Assembly (NCBI GenBank): GCA_037127315.1
Contig: JBBBDQ010001122.1
Span: 6,675,001-6,739,000 of the forward strand
From: Ascarosepion bandense
Taxonomy: Eukaryota; Mollusca; Cephalopoda; Sepiida; Sepiidae
DNA length: 64,000 nt
Direction: 5' to 3'
Shown here: positions 52,876-63,808 of the stretch, piece after piece
Position numbering within the stretch: position 1 is the first letter of the stretch
Layout of the letters: every line of letters begins with the position of its first letter
Program-made: the position numbers and the translations under genes
The notes under the pieces: generated by a model
Told to the model about the DNA's origin: nothing
Databases searched by the model: none
What the model saw: the letters and a program-made list of their open reading frames with translations, nothing else

Positions 52876-52889
52876 TGAAATTTTTACAT

Positions 52890-53010
52890 GGTATCCTCAG
52901 CATCTTACTGTAGAACCCCATTTCTGTTGCTTCGATTCTCTCCTTCCATCTTTTGGGAGATTGTCAAGCATTTGCTGCCATATAGGAGGAAAGATATTAT
53001 ATATTGATAA
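52890..53010 (-). pseudogene. RTE-like LINE fragment
   Basis: GGTATCCTCAGCATCTTAC, TAGAACCCCATTTCTG and GTCAAGCATTTGCTGCC match the family segment around RMLRIS and EAAEMWFY. Confidence 0.6.
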
Positions 53011-53339
53011 TTTTTTTTTATACATTTTTGGATGAAGAGATTTTCTTTCAAAATTTATTTCTATATAAAATGGTAAATAAAAATTATTTATAAAAGATAA
53101 ATAAACTTTATAAAGGTAAGAAGGATTAATGCAAATATAAAATTTGTCACTTAGCTGGTTGATGCTATATTCAATACCTGTACTTCGTAGATGAAACTTT
53201 ACCTAACTGTTTGGTCCACTCGCCAGGGGATATCTTGCAAATACCTCTCAATTTTCACGTTCTCGTGATTTTTATATTAAGTTAAAAAAAATTCATACGC
53301 TTTTTTATTCATGTTCGGTTGATTTTTCTTCTTTGTATA
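53011..53339. other. No feature seen
   Basis: AT-rich spacer. Confidence 0.5.
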
Positions 53340-54781
53340 TGTTTTTTTTTTATCATTTCACCCCAAGCAAGGCATTCTACTGCCACTATTGCGCAGGGGG
53401 TTACATAGGGGAAAATGATAAGAAAGAGTGGTTAGTAATAGGAAATGTCGGAAGGAGACGGATGAGGACACCGAGGATGAGGGTTGAATAGATGGGAAGG
53501 GTGTTTGAGAGAATGGATGCGAGTTAGTGTGTCTGTTGACCTTACATTTAAATTCTTGGAGATTGTAGCTGTCGGTGAAGCAAATATATGGAAGGGAATT
53601 CTACAGGCGGGAAGTGCGAGAAAAGAAACTGAGAGAATAGAAATTGCGGTTACATCTGATCTGTTTCACTGTAAAAGAGTGGGACATAGTTGCTAATCTA
53701 GTATCACGTGCAAATTCATATCTAGGGGGCATCAGAGATCTAAGTTCATCGGAGCAGAAACCGTGAAAGTATTTATAGAAGAGACACAGGAAAGCCACAT
53801 AACGCCGGTGAGAGAGTGACTGCAGCCGGGCTGCCAGGTCGGTATCGATCACACTACAGATTCTCCGTTGTATTTTGTCAAGAACCCCGAGGAGAACAGC
53901 AGGGGCACCCGACCAGATGTGGCAGCAGTATTCAATACACGGGCGGATGATAGATTTATATATGTGCAGAATGGATTCAGACGGGAAAAACTTCCGAGCC
54001 CTGCACAGAGAACCGACTTTCATAGCAGCGGATTTAGCAATGGATTCGATATAGTCATTCCACTTGAGGTCCGCTGAGAGTGTGAAGCCAAGGAGGTGTA
54101 GTATTTTACTCTCAGGGAGGCAAGCCTGTTTCATACTAATGGGAAGTAGGAGCGATTTTCTATGATGGTTAATTGATAGCAGCTTCGTTTTTGAAGTATT
54201 AAAATGTACGAGCCATTTCTTACCCCAGTCCACTACGGATTGGAGGTCCTTTTCAAGTTCGGCAGCGAGGTTCTCTTTGTCGCCCGCACCAGATTTTTGA
54301 TCGAGGCGAGAGTAAACTGTGGTGTCATCGGCGTACATGTCTACTTGGGATCTTATAGCATCGGAGAGATCATTAATGTAGATCAGAAATAGCGTAGGAC
54401 CTAGGACCCTTGAGAGACACCCGCGTTCGTATGGTAGTTTTGGGAAGGCATGTCCGTTTAATACTACATTCAATGTGCGATTAGTGAAGAAAGACTGGAT
54501 TAGGTCAAACGAATGTCCAGTTATACCATAGCTTCGCAGTTTCCTTAGAAGGTCAGTATGCCGGACTCTGTCGAACGCTTTAGAGATATCCAAGAAAACG
54601 GTTCGGGCTTCACCATTCATATCAGCAGTAGACCTGGTGAAGCGGAAACCATACTGTTTGTCCGAGAGGAGCCTGTGGGCTGTGAGATGCTGAACCACCT
54701 CGGCGTTGATAATGGCTTCGGAACACTAATTAGCGGGGGTCCGAGGGTTCTCCGGTATTCTTAAATATAGGAACTACAGAG
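53340..54781 (-). mobile_element. CR1/jockey-like LINE, longest copy in the window
   Basis: Terminus at about 53350 (TTTCACCCCAAGCAAGGC), 3'UTR 53380-53545, coding remnant to 54781. Upstream of the open frame the minus strand still reads VVPIFKNTGEPSDP, the motif preceding NYRPISL in LINE reverse transcriptases. The copy is 5'-truncated just beyond it. Confidence 0.85.
53601..54698 (-). pseudogene. LINE reverse transcriptase, C-terminal two thirds
   Basis: The 365-codon frame contains YGFR (16-19), FLDISKAFDRV (35-45, motif A catalytic Asp), VLGPTLFLIYINDL (98-111, motif B region), YADDTTVY (122-129, motif C), then the thumb and the family C-terminus (YFHGFCSDELRSLM). About 25 residues are missing between STADM and NGEAR. 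The usual GVPQGS before VLGP is altered to RGCLSR. The frame ends where the Trp of LWNSLPY has become TAG. The C-terminal coding tail continues to about 53545. The 5' region (endonuclease, ORF1) is absent. Enzymatic function is not expected. Confidence 0.85.
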
Positions 54782-54844
54782 AACTTCTAACAGGCAGGAA
54801 AGCAGGAAGCAGATAAGGCAGAAGTTGTAGAGCTTTGAGAGGAC

Positions 54845-55040
54845 AGAGTGTGCGTGTCTGTTCGTGTGTATGTGTGCGTGTGTGTTTGACTGTGTGCGAG
54901 TCTGTGTGTGTTTGTGTGTGCGCGTCTATGCGAGTGTGCGTGAGTGTGTATGTGAGACTGTGTGTGTCTATATGTGTCTGTGTTTGTATGTGCGCGTCTA
55001 TGCGTGTGTGGGTATGTGTCTATGTGTGTGCGTATGTACG
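54845..55040. repeat. TG-rich low-complexity tract
   Basis: Imperfect TGTG/TGCG repeats directly beyond the 5' truncation of the LINE. Confidence 0.95.
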
Positions 55041-55221
55041 GACCAATTGTTCTCATGATTTAAATATGACAATATTTTTTTTTTCCAAAAACAAAACTTC
55101 CAAGAAGGTTGGAATGTTATTGTTAATTCCTTTACTAGTTTTCTTTTAGTCTACGTTTTGCTACTTTCGTGCGGTTTTTGTAAATTCTACGAGCAATAAT
55201 TTAGCAGCATGAATCGTGTGA

Positions 55222-55485
55222 CTACAGAAGTGGCTTTGTATCTCGTATTCTTCGGAGTATGTCTGGCATGGACGACGTCTTACCGATTAATCTACGGAAT
55301 TCAAATGTCACAGCCGCTGCATTTTCGCCACGCTTAAGTAGCGAATCACACATGAAGATATGGTCCAGTAGATTGTTAAAAACATAACTTATCAGAGCCC
55401 CATTAAGATAAACAAGTCGGTGCAAAATGTTTTGAACATTTGATTTGAATATTTTGAAATTGTCTTTCTCTGTTGTGGGTCGCAT
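55222..55485 (-). CDS. Unrecognised 87-codon open frame
   Basis: Minus-strand frame starting with MRPTTEKDNFKIFK and containing FEFRRLIGKTSSMPDILRRI. Amino-acid composition is protein-like and codons are not low-complexity, but I recognise no family, and there are no splice sites or neighbours to support it. It may be a decayed mobile-element gene or chance. Confidence 0.2.
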   Translation of the reverse strand: MRPTTEKDNFKIFKSNVQNILHRLVYLNGALISYVFNNLLDHIFMCDSLLKRGENAAAVTFEFRRLIGKTSSMPDILRRIRDTKPLL

Positions 55486-55767
55486 AATGTTAATAATTCA
55501 CGAGTAAAGTCTTGACTTGATCGTTATTAACCTAAAGTAGCCGACCCGACCGTGGAGCATTTGTTCAATGAGAAACATAGAGTATAAAACTTCGCAAACA
55601 AGTAATTGTTAATTGTACAACTTCATTCATTTTTTATTTTTTTATTTACTTGTTTGAATACTTAATAAAAACGCATTAACGAATCAGATCTTGGCTTCAG
55701 TTTTAAAACATGCTTTTTTAGGTTAATAAAAAAACTGTATATTAACCCGAGAACACTAATCATAGGT

Positions 55768-56180
55768 ATATAGTCAGTTTAGTGCCATACGTGATGCACG
55801 CATTCGGTGATCATGTCTCTTTCGAGACATGACTGACTGGGAAGAAGATTATCTCGGAGTAGGTTGCTATTACTTGCTGCAGTAGACTGGTTGCCAACCA
55901 AGGCTATAGAACCCAATCTGTCCTGTTATTTGACTCATAGTTAGAGGGAGAAGAGATGTATTATATGATTAAGTAGTAATTAGTAGGGGAATCAGTTTAT
56001 TACTTCATAACAATAAAAAACCGATCCCCCATTTATACCCAGTAGAATCTTTAATGGTTTTCAACTATTATGTTTAGTCAGTCAGTTAAGTGCCATACGT
56101 GATACACGCACTGGGCGATCATGTGTCGCAAGAGACATGACTGACTGGGCAGAAGATTATCCCGCCGTAGGTTCCCAGCG
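55768..56180 (-). mobile_element. SINE-A tail dimer with conserved linker
   Basis: SINE-A 3' halves at 55768-55960 and 56077-56180 with the same linker as 27690-27802 (GGAATCAGTTTATTACTTC...TTTATACCCAGTAGAATC). Confidence 0.7.
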
Positions 56181-56504
56181 CAAATGAGGCCATTTTAATT
56201 TACAATTTAATTATAATTTTCAGTACCTGATTTTGTTACTTAAATAATGTTTTTCAGTTCCTATTAATGTTAACTCAAAGTACAAACTTTGAAGTGCCAG
56301 CATGTAAAATATTTCAAATAAAGATTTATATTTAATATTTTTTTGATATTTTCAAAATCGGGTATGATACACCCATGGTTAGTAGTGATGTAACTTTAAT
56401 TAATGGTTAGCGTTCCAGGGTTTTGCAGATCAACGTTGAATTATCAAACAGATTAAAAACATTACCATGAGGAGCGTAACACTTTACGCCTTCTTGGCCT
56501 CACG
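56181..56504. other. No feature seen
   Basis: AT-rich spacer. Confidence 0.5.
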
Positions 56505-57040
56505 TTTTCCACTGACATGAAGTGGAGCGACAATATTGAATCAGTTGCTACGTCTAGGGGGAAGTTGGTTCACTGTGTCGTGCCAAAAGATTTTTTATCA
56601 GAATCCATACTGAACATATAAAAATCTACAATTCATCAGTGCATTGAATACTGTTGCCATAACTGGTCTTGTGCTCCTGCTGTGCATCTCGAGATTCTTG
56701 ACAAAATCCAAAGAAATGGTCTGCAATACAATTGATCTTGACCAGGCATCTCGTCCCTAATCACTTTTTCACCGATGTGACGTGGCTTCCCGCTGTCAGT
56801 TCTAGAAATGTTTTCATTGCTACTTCTCTGATGAGCTTTTTTTTCCTGATGCCCAATACATGAATTTACATGAAGCGTGCAACTGGATTGTCAATTAGGT
56901 CTCATCGTTTTACTGTTAAACTAGTTAGATGCAACCGCCACTTCTATTCTAACGTTTTTTTTTCTCTCACTTAATTCCTGTGGAACTCACTCCTGATTTT
57001 TTGCTTCCCTGGTAACTAAAACTTTCAAAAATTTAAATCT
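56505..57040 (+). pseudogene. CR1/jockey-like LINE 3' end, decayed
   Basis: TGACATGAAGTGGAGCGAC, TCTTGACAAAATCCAAAG, TTTTCATTGCTACTTCTCTG and CCTGTGGAACTCACTCCTG follow the family order in shifting frames. Confidence 0.65.
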
Positions 57041-57054
57041 GGATAAAAAATTAG

Positions 57055-57490
57055 TATAGAAGTAAAGGAAATTGGACGAGTGAGGTACTGCCAGAAGGTT
57101 GGAACCTCCGAGACCAACTACCCCTTATTTATTTGTTGTGTCCTGTCCAAAGTCAGAAACACAATTGAGAGATAAACCGTAATTTGTTCGAATGCAGATA
57201 CTACACACGCTTGATAACGAATGAATGTGTCAGTCATGAAAAAATACTATAAGAGAAAAGGAAATTGAATGAGGGAGATACTGTCGCAGGGTTGGAATCT
57301 CCGGGACCAAGCATTTCTCATTTATTTGTTGTGTTCTGTCTGAAGACAGAAACACAATTGAGAGATAAGCTGTAATTTGTTTGAAGGCAGATACTACACG
57401 TTGATCACTGTCCGATAGACAGAGAGCGAATGAATAAAGTCATAAAAAATAATACGGGAGAAAAGGAAATTGAATGAGGAAGGTACTACC
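57055..57490. repeat. Tandem repeat of about 195-200 bp, 2.3 units
   Basis: Units begin at about 57060, 57252 and 57455 with AAAGGAAATTGAATGAGG, GTTGGAATCTCCGGGACCAA and CACAATTGAGAGATAA. A diverged part recurs at 62690-62800. Confidence 0.75.
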
Positions 57491-57730
57491 GTTTGTAACC
57501 TCAGGGAATGTAATAAGGAAGGGGGGCTTAGAGAATCTGATACTCACAGGTCAGATAGAAGGAACGAGAGATAGGGGAAAGCAACACGTAACATACTTGA
57601 CGGATTTAAGCATAGATGACAGAGTGGGGTAACAGGAAAAAGCGTGCTAAGAGCCACTAGGGATAGGAAGTTGTGGAAGGCCATGATCGCCTACACCCTG
57701 AAGGGACACGGCATATAGAAGAAGAAGAAT
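57491..57730 (+). pseudogene. RTE-like LINE end
   Basis: GAATCTGATACTCACAGGTC to the natural end ACCCTGAAGGGACACGGC with frameshifts. It starts at the break of the tandem repeat. Confidence 0.7.
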
Positions 57731-58514
57731 TTAGTACGGAATGTCATAATTGTATAGAATCTTATGAGGATCGAAAGCAGTTTAGCTACGAATTGTTTTC
57801 GTGTGGAACGAATGAGCTACGTATTCATGTTGCAATAGCCGCAAAAAATAGCTTCCGTTAAATCATCTTCAAAGGGATTATTTGATGAAAGATTTAAACA
57901 GATTTCAAATGAGCTTTTTATGGCCATAATATGAAAGCAATTAGCCGCTGAGTTATAGAGAAAAAAAGTTTTTTTTGTAAAGAAAGAGACAGAATGAAAA
58001 AAAAAAATAGGACAAGAAAATAAACTTATGGTTGTAAAGAAAATTGAAAAGACGACAATGAGAAAAAAAAATGTGTCGGAAAGATGACAAAAAAACATGA
58101 AAGAGCGGTGCGGGTGTGGGAGAATAGAAGGTTCTGATGGATAAGTTCACTAATCCTCTCTCAACAGCAGGCGCCTAATATAGTAAATTTAACTTCAATT
58201 GACGTCTGCTTAATCAATGAAAAACGAGCAACACAAAAATTAAGAATACCATAATTTTTCTTCTTTTTTTTTCTTTTTAGTTTGTAGCCTACACGGAAAG
58301 AAAACTACAAGACCTCGTAAAAAAGGGAGATGAAGAAAGTTGAAAGAAAGAACTAAATATAAAGTACAAAAAAAAAACAAACAAACAAAAACAAAAACGA
58401 ATGTATGGCCATCAGCAAACAGAGGAGCCCAAAATGCCAATTACAGGTTGGGGATACTAAAATAAAAAAATGGAGATACTAAAATCAAGCAAGTACAAAA
58501 ATTTAAGTAATTGG
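57731..58514. other. No gene recognised
   Basis: AT-rich with A-runs. Open frames 57817-58098 and 57953-58150 are Phe/Ser-rich shadows of A-rich sequence. Confidence 0.5.
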
Positions 58515-59100
58515 GAAGCGTTCTAACGGAAGATGGAAAGTGCGACACTGAGATCCGAAGACGAATTGGCATGGCCGAGGACGCATTCCAGAAGCTGAGC
58601 AGAATATTAATTTAAGAGACAGGAAAATTTCTCTAGAAACAAAGAAGAGAGTACAGGATTGTTATGTCTGTTCAATATGGCAGTGAATGCTGGACAATAT
58701 CGTAAATGATGAAAGAAAAACTTGAAACAGCTGCAATATGATTCTACAGAAGGATGCTGTGGATATCATGGATCAGCAATGATGAGAATTTAGAGAGGAT
58801 GGAAACGAAAAAGAAATTGATACTGAGCATCAGGAAAAGACAACTGAAATTCTTGGGACATGTGATGAGGAAGGAAGGCTTCTGTTTGTAGAATCTGATA
58901 CTTACAGGTCAGATAGAGGGAAAGAGAGACAGGGGAAAGCAGCGGATAACATATTTGACGGGCCTGAGCAAGTGGATGGGAGAGCTGGGTTTGGGTGGGG
59001 TAATAGGAGAAAGCGTGCTAAGAGCTGCCAGAGATAGGGAGAAGTGGGAAGCCATGATCGCCTACGTCCTGAAAGGACATGGCACATAAAAGAAGAATGT
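58515..59100 (+). pseudogene. RTE-like LINE C-terminal end
   Basis: Family order nearly complete: IRRRIGMAEDAFQKLSR-type start at about 58550, CWTIS, FYRRMLWISW, RKRQLKFLGHVMRKEG, GQIEGKRDRGK and the end ACGTCCTGAAAGGACATGG, with several frameshifts. Confidence 0.75.
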
Positions 59101-59102
59101 AC

Positions 59103-59490
59103 ATTACCGGCCATAATTATTAGGCAACTCCAGTGTTTTAAAAAATGATGTATTTCATACTATTTTTTGTATTTATTGCCAAGTGAATAATTGAAAATGA
59201 AATTAGAATGGCTCTTTTGCTAATACTGTACTATAACATGTGCATCAAATGAATTTATAAATATTTAATAATTATCTATATTACAGTTTCATCAATGAAA
59301 GAATGAAAAAAAATTACGGTGATTCGGACGAGTTCATCTTTGCTTCCTTGCCTTGTGAAATTTTGCAAAGTAATAATCACAAAAGAACCATTCTATTTTC
59401 ATTTGGCAATAAATACTAACAATAGTATGAAATACATCATTTCTTTAAAAAAAAACTGGGGTGGCTTAATAATTATGGCCGGTAGTGTAT
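59103..59490. mobile_element. Non-autonomous Tc1-type transposon, copy 2
   Basis: Ends TTACCGGCCATAATTATTAGG and AATAATTATGGCCGGTAGT; inverted similarity runs about 110 bp inward. The interior differs from copy 1 and includes TTCGGACGAGTTCATC. Confidence 0.75.
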
Positions 59491-59494
59491 ATAT

Positions 59495-59885
59495 ATCTTC
59501 TTCATGTGCTGTGTCCCTTCAGGACGTAGGCGATCATAGACTTCCACCTACCCCTGTCTCTTGTCGCTCTTAATGTCTTTCCTATTCCTATCTCCTCAAA
59601 ACCCCGGTTGGCCATCTATTTGCTCAAAGTTATCAAATATGTCTGGCGGTGCTTTTCCTTGTTCCTATTCCCATCTATCCGTCCTGTGAGTGTTGCAGGA
59701 ACCTCAACTGTGTTTGCCCGATGTTAAGCATGAGTTTTCTTCTCGATTGCATCCTCTCCAACACCTCGTCATTGCTCACATGCTCGATTCATGGTCTCCT
59801 CAGCATCCTTCTGTAGAATCCCATTTCTGCTGCCTCGAGCTTCTCCTTCATCCTTGAAGAGATCATCCAACATTCGCTACTATAC
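59495..59885 (-). pseudogene. RTE-like LINE end
   Basis: From CCCTTCAGGACGTAGGCGATC to GATCATCCAACATTCGCTAC on the plus strand, coding on minus, with one internal deletion. Cut off by the hAT-like end at 59886. Confidence 0.75.
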
Positions 59886-60159
59886 CAGGGGTCGGCAACC
59901 TTTTGGAGAGTGAAGACCAAAAAGCTATGTAGAATCATGGAGGGGGGGGCAAACAACTATGTCTCCAGTGTGATGCAGAGGAACCATGTTATTAAATATG
60001 TGAATAAATTTTCTATGTGTTTGAAGAAAGCAAGGATTCAATATAATTTAATATTTGACGGGAAGTTTGTTAAAAAAAAAATTACATCTTAAAAATAAAT
60101 GTTTCATAAATCAGTACTGAAAAAATATTACATTAAAATCGGTTGAAAACATTATTTTA
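59886..60159. mobile_element. hAT-like transposon end
   Basis: CAGGGGTCGGCAACCTTTTGG is the kind of terminal sequence shared by many hAT elements, and it begins exactly where the RTE copy breaks. The opposite end was not found; a Helitron starts at 60160. Confidence 0.5.
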
Positions 60160-60546
60160 CTAGCAGTATAGCCCGGCGTTGCTCGGGTGTATCGAAAGCT
60201 TTAAAACTAATCCATGGTCCTGGAGCTCAGACTCTTTGGACGCTGGCACGAAAGACTAAAAAGCAATAATTGTTTCCAGTTAAAGCGAGACCGTAGAATG
60301 AAAGAAAAATGAATGAATGTAAGTCAAATTTTGATTTCCCAAAAACAAAAAAACAAAAAGAAGTTTTTTTCGTCGTAAACTTAATTTTGAAGGCTAAATA
60401 AGTCCTCTGAGCAAATGATATCATGGCTGAGACTAAGAACTACAATTCTACCTACTTCGAGCCAAACCCGAAGCAAAAACTAAAATAAAAGGACTGAAAA
60501 AATACAGACATACAGGCAGATAAACAGACACACACAAACATCTTGC

Positions 60547-60604
<58 letters not shown>

Positions 60605-60928
60605 CGATTTTCTGCACTATTGTAAGAACTGCAACCTTGAAACTTCTGAATATCATTTCTTATGTCTTTGTCTATGAGTGTATCAAATTTGATTAAAATC
60701 AGATCACTCCTTCTATAACCCGATTTTTTCGATTATCGATTTTCGATATTTATCGGGTGTACCTCGACACAAAACCTAGCTAAGAACACTCGCAGACGCT
60801 TATAATACAATTGTGTAAATTTTCAATAAAATCGGTTCAGCCGTTTCAGAGTCTATAGGTATCAGACACACATACACACACACACATACACATACAGAGA
60901 CAAAGTTCCATTTATAAATAAGTTTAGA
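60160..60928 (-). mobile_element. Non-autonomous Helitron with extra internal segment
   Basis: Complement of the Helitron ends: CTAGCAGTATAGCCCGGCG at 60160 (host A at 60159) and AGTTTAGA at 60921-60928. Compared with 42277-42817 it carries an additional segment (60235-60525) without similarity in the window. (TA)n at 60549-60602. Confidence 0.75.
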
Positions 60929-61008
60929 TATATATATGTATAATAAAAACAGACTTGCCATTCAAATGCGAGTATCCATTAAAAATAATAATGTTAAATA
61001 AATAAAAA

Positions 61009-61014
<6 letters not shown>

Positions 61015-61068
<54 letters not shown>

Positions 61069-61070
61069 AA
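61015..61070. repeat. (TA)n and (GA)n microsatellites
   Basis: Adjacent runs. Confidence 0.95.
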
Positions 61071-61474
61071 AGATGAAATTATCGTAATATAACGTAGAAT
61101 AATTACAGAAGAATGAACATATATCTCATCATCTCATCTGTTTGGACTTGACGGCCAACTGCACTTCAGTGTGGGTTTTTTTCCAACGACTTTGTAAATA
61201 CCGATCTATTTTCTCCAAACCTTCCTGCTCTGACCTAATTCACAAAAGTACTGAAAGTTTTGACAGATCTTCAAAGTTTTTACGAGGAATTTTACGATAG
61301 CATTCCATTGTATCTTCTTTTTATGTCGTTATTCATTGTCTATGTTTTTGCTGTCGGTCAAATTTCTGTTGTTCTTCCATTTGGCATTGGTGACAAAACA
61401 GTTTTCATAATATTTACTGTTTGTTTCCAAAGCTACTAACTATTAATAATATTAAGATCTAATCTTTCTGAGTA
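61071..61474. other. No feature seen
   Basis: AT-rich spacer. Confidence 0.5.
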
Positions 61475-61900
61475 TTTTTTAAAAATCATTTCACCCTAAG
61501 CAAGGCGATTATGCCACTAAGACTCAAGGGGTTAAGAGAAAACTTTAGTGAGGAGAAAGGACAATAAATTAACTGTTTTCAAGAAGACAAAAAAAAAAAA
61601 AATGGCGATTGGCGTTGTATCTAAATTTTTTAATGTTTCAGTTATCAGGAAAGCAGTAAATCGGAGGTGAGTTCCAAAAGCAAGAACGCAATAGAAGAAA
61701 CTATTAACATAGAACTTGCGGTTACATCTAGGCATTCCAACAGTAAAAAAATGAGATCTAGTTGATAATTTTGAAGATTGTAGGTGATAGGATAGCACGA
61801 ATCTGGAAGAGAGTTCCACAGGCAAGAAATGAAACAATTATAATAGAATTGACTGTGAGATCTAGCTAGTGTAACAGCAAAATGAGCTTGAGTTTGAGTT
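61475..61900 (-). pseudogene. CR1/jockey-like LINE 3' end with internal duplication
   Basis: Terminus CATTTCACCCTAAGCAAGGC at 61489. The C-terminal coding segment occurs twice: 61640-61765 and 61775-61880, the latter reading LWNSLPDSCYPITYNLQNYQ. Confidence 0.65.
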
Positions 61901-62075
61901 TTTTTTAACGGCATATCAACATCTGTGGGTTATTTAATGCCAAAGATGTGGGATTTTAATGGATTATTTTTTAGCGTTCGGCTATAGTGAAAATGTTGCT
62001 TTAGTCAGATTTTAATGAAAAAGGTGGTTCCATGCTCCTCACAACCTCCACATCAGAGGTCTTGCTGCCGGATGC
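61900..62075 (+). repeat. Dispersed repeat D
   Basis: GGCATATCAACATCTGTGGG, then GGTGGTTCCATGCTCCTCAC; longest copy of the repeat also seen at 10085 and 11090. Confidence 0.5.
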
Positions 62076-62079
62076 AGTT

Positions 62080-62330
62080 TATTGTCATACCCAGGACCAG
62101 TAACAGTAAAACAATGAAACCTAGTTACCAATCAAGTAATACGCTTAAATGCACGCAGTCGAGGAATCAAAGAGGAAAACTTATTAGAACAATTGGAATG
62201 AAAATATTTATGACAAAAACAGATGGAAACTACGTCAAGTCGGTGGGAAAGAGACTGAAGCCGAGATATATTAAAACAATCGTCGGTATGTTTCCACATT
62301 TGTAGGATGATAAACGTGCTCGCTTTAACG
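62080..62330 (-). pseudogene. CR1/jockey-like LINE fragment
   Basis: Minus strand reads RLQSLSHRLDVVSICFCHKYFHSNCSNKFSSL, a decayed form of the SLCLFYKYFHGFCSDEL region. Confidence 0.65.
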
Positions 62331-62684
62331 TGCAATGCTTATACACATGAATTAAAGTAAAAGTAAAAAAAAAAAAATCTCTAGTCCCCGTGTCGACTTT
62401 CGGGTTAATGTCGGTATTCATTAACATTAATTCGTTAGTGCAATGGGTGAATTGCTGCCACAAGAGTGGGAAACACTAAGATCAAGCTTGCTTCATTATT
62501 TTGAAAGGAAAAAGAGAAGAGACGCCACATTTGATTCAAGCCATAACACCAAGAAATAGGCAGTGTGATTGTTTTTAATCTTCTTCTCCACGAAGGTAGG
62601 ATGTGACAAGAGACAGTTTTTAATGTGGGTTTGCCATCGGTTAATCTGAAAATTGCTCATGACCACTGTTACATTAGCGTCGAT
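62331..62684. other. No gene recognised
   Basis: AT-rich spacer with an A-run at 62367. Confidence 0.5.
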
Positions 62685-62814
62685 GTCTCACAAAGGGATG
62701 TTGCTACAGTGTTGGAATCACAGGAACCAGGCAAGTCGTAAAGCTGGTTCTACAAACTGCCCGAAAACCTGAAAACGGCAGAGGTGAGAACAGATACTAT
62801 ACTTTGATCCCAGC

Positions 62815-63050
62815 CCAAAGTATCAAGCGAGCCTAGTCAGTACCTGGATGGGTTACCACTTGGGAATACCAAGTGCAGTGAATTTGGATGTGCGGGTAGA
62901 GTACTGGAAAATGGCTTGGAATTGGAAATCGGAGAGCTGAGTTCGAATTCCAGTCGGGTTCGTTATATTCACTTACGCGCAAATAATCTGGGGAAATGCA
63001 TGAATTCACTCTTTCCACTCCACCTATGGGTTAATTATTATAACTTTTAT
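62815..63050 (+). mobile_element. 5S-headed SINE-A, 5'-truncated
   Basis: AGTCAGTACCTGGATGGGTTACC and CTTGGGAATACC are the 3' half of 5S rRNA. They are followed by TTGGATGTGCGG, GAGTTCGAATTCCAG (B box) and TTACGCGCAAATAAT of the SINE-A body. Confidence 0.75.
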
Positions 63051-63189
63051 CAGTAAATATCATTGTCACCAATAACTTAGTGCATTCTAAAAATACCTTC
63101 TGGCTTTAAATAACCTACAAAAGGTTGATAATCCGTAAAAACAAATCTATCAATAAAAAAAAATATTCACTTTCAATAACTTTTAGCTC

Positions 63190-63362
63190 TTTTCTTCCCT
63201 CTAGCTATGGGTTAAATAGCATGACAGACTGTGTTGGCAACCAATCTACCGCAAAAAGAAACGGCAAACTACGACGGAAAAAGCTTGTCTAGGCAGTCAT
63301 TGATAGAATGAGACATGATCGTCCAAGCGTGTATCATGTATTGCACTTAACTGACTGACTAA
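63190..63362 (+). mobile_element. SINE-A 3' half
   Basis: CTAGCTATGGGTTAAATAGC to GCACTTAACTGACTGACTA, directly followed by the 5S head of the next copy. Confidence 0.75.
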
Positions 63363-63650
63363 TATCGATTACGGTCATATCACGTTGAAACACCGATTTT
63401 CGTATGAATACTGAAGTTAAGTAACGTTCAATCCGGTCAGTAACTAGATGGGCGACCGTTTAGGAATACCGGGCGCTATAAGCTTGGATGTACTGTTTGT
63501 GTAATAAGTAATGATCCGGAATGAGAAATTGGAGAGCCGTGTCCGAATTCCAGTTGAGTTACATTGACTTAGGTACAAATAACCTTCGAAATTCATCTCT
63601 TGAGTTCTATAGCCTTGGTTGGCAACCAGTCTATCGCAGTCTTATGCTTA
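63363..63650 (+). mobile_element. 5S-headed SINE-A with nearly full 5S segment
   Basis: Bases 63365-63482 cover 5S rRNA from TTACGGTCATATCACGTTG to ACCGGGCGCTATAAGC, with box A (GAAGTTAAGTAACG), intermediate element (GATGGGCGACC) and box C (GGAATACC) lightly mutated. Then a diverged tRNA-like part, GTCCGAATTCCAG and the body ending at GGCAACCAGTCTATCGC. Confidence 0.75.
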
Positions 63651-63747
63651 GTTAATAAAAGAAGTAGTTACTTACCAGGTTAAGCTTAGTAAATAACTGT
63701 GAAAATGACAGCAGCCATATAGTGTTGACTCTTGTGTTCACACTTTT

Positions 63748-63748
<1 letters not shown>

Positions 63749-63806
<58 letters not shown>

Positions 63807-63808
63807 CT
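63749..63808. repeat. (ATCT)n microsatellite
   Basis: Tetranucleotide run. Confidence 0.95.

Noticed and set aside
53484..54764. Plus-strand frames of 62-70 codons
   Set aside because: Antisense shadows of the LINE reverse transcriptase.
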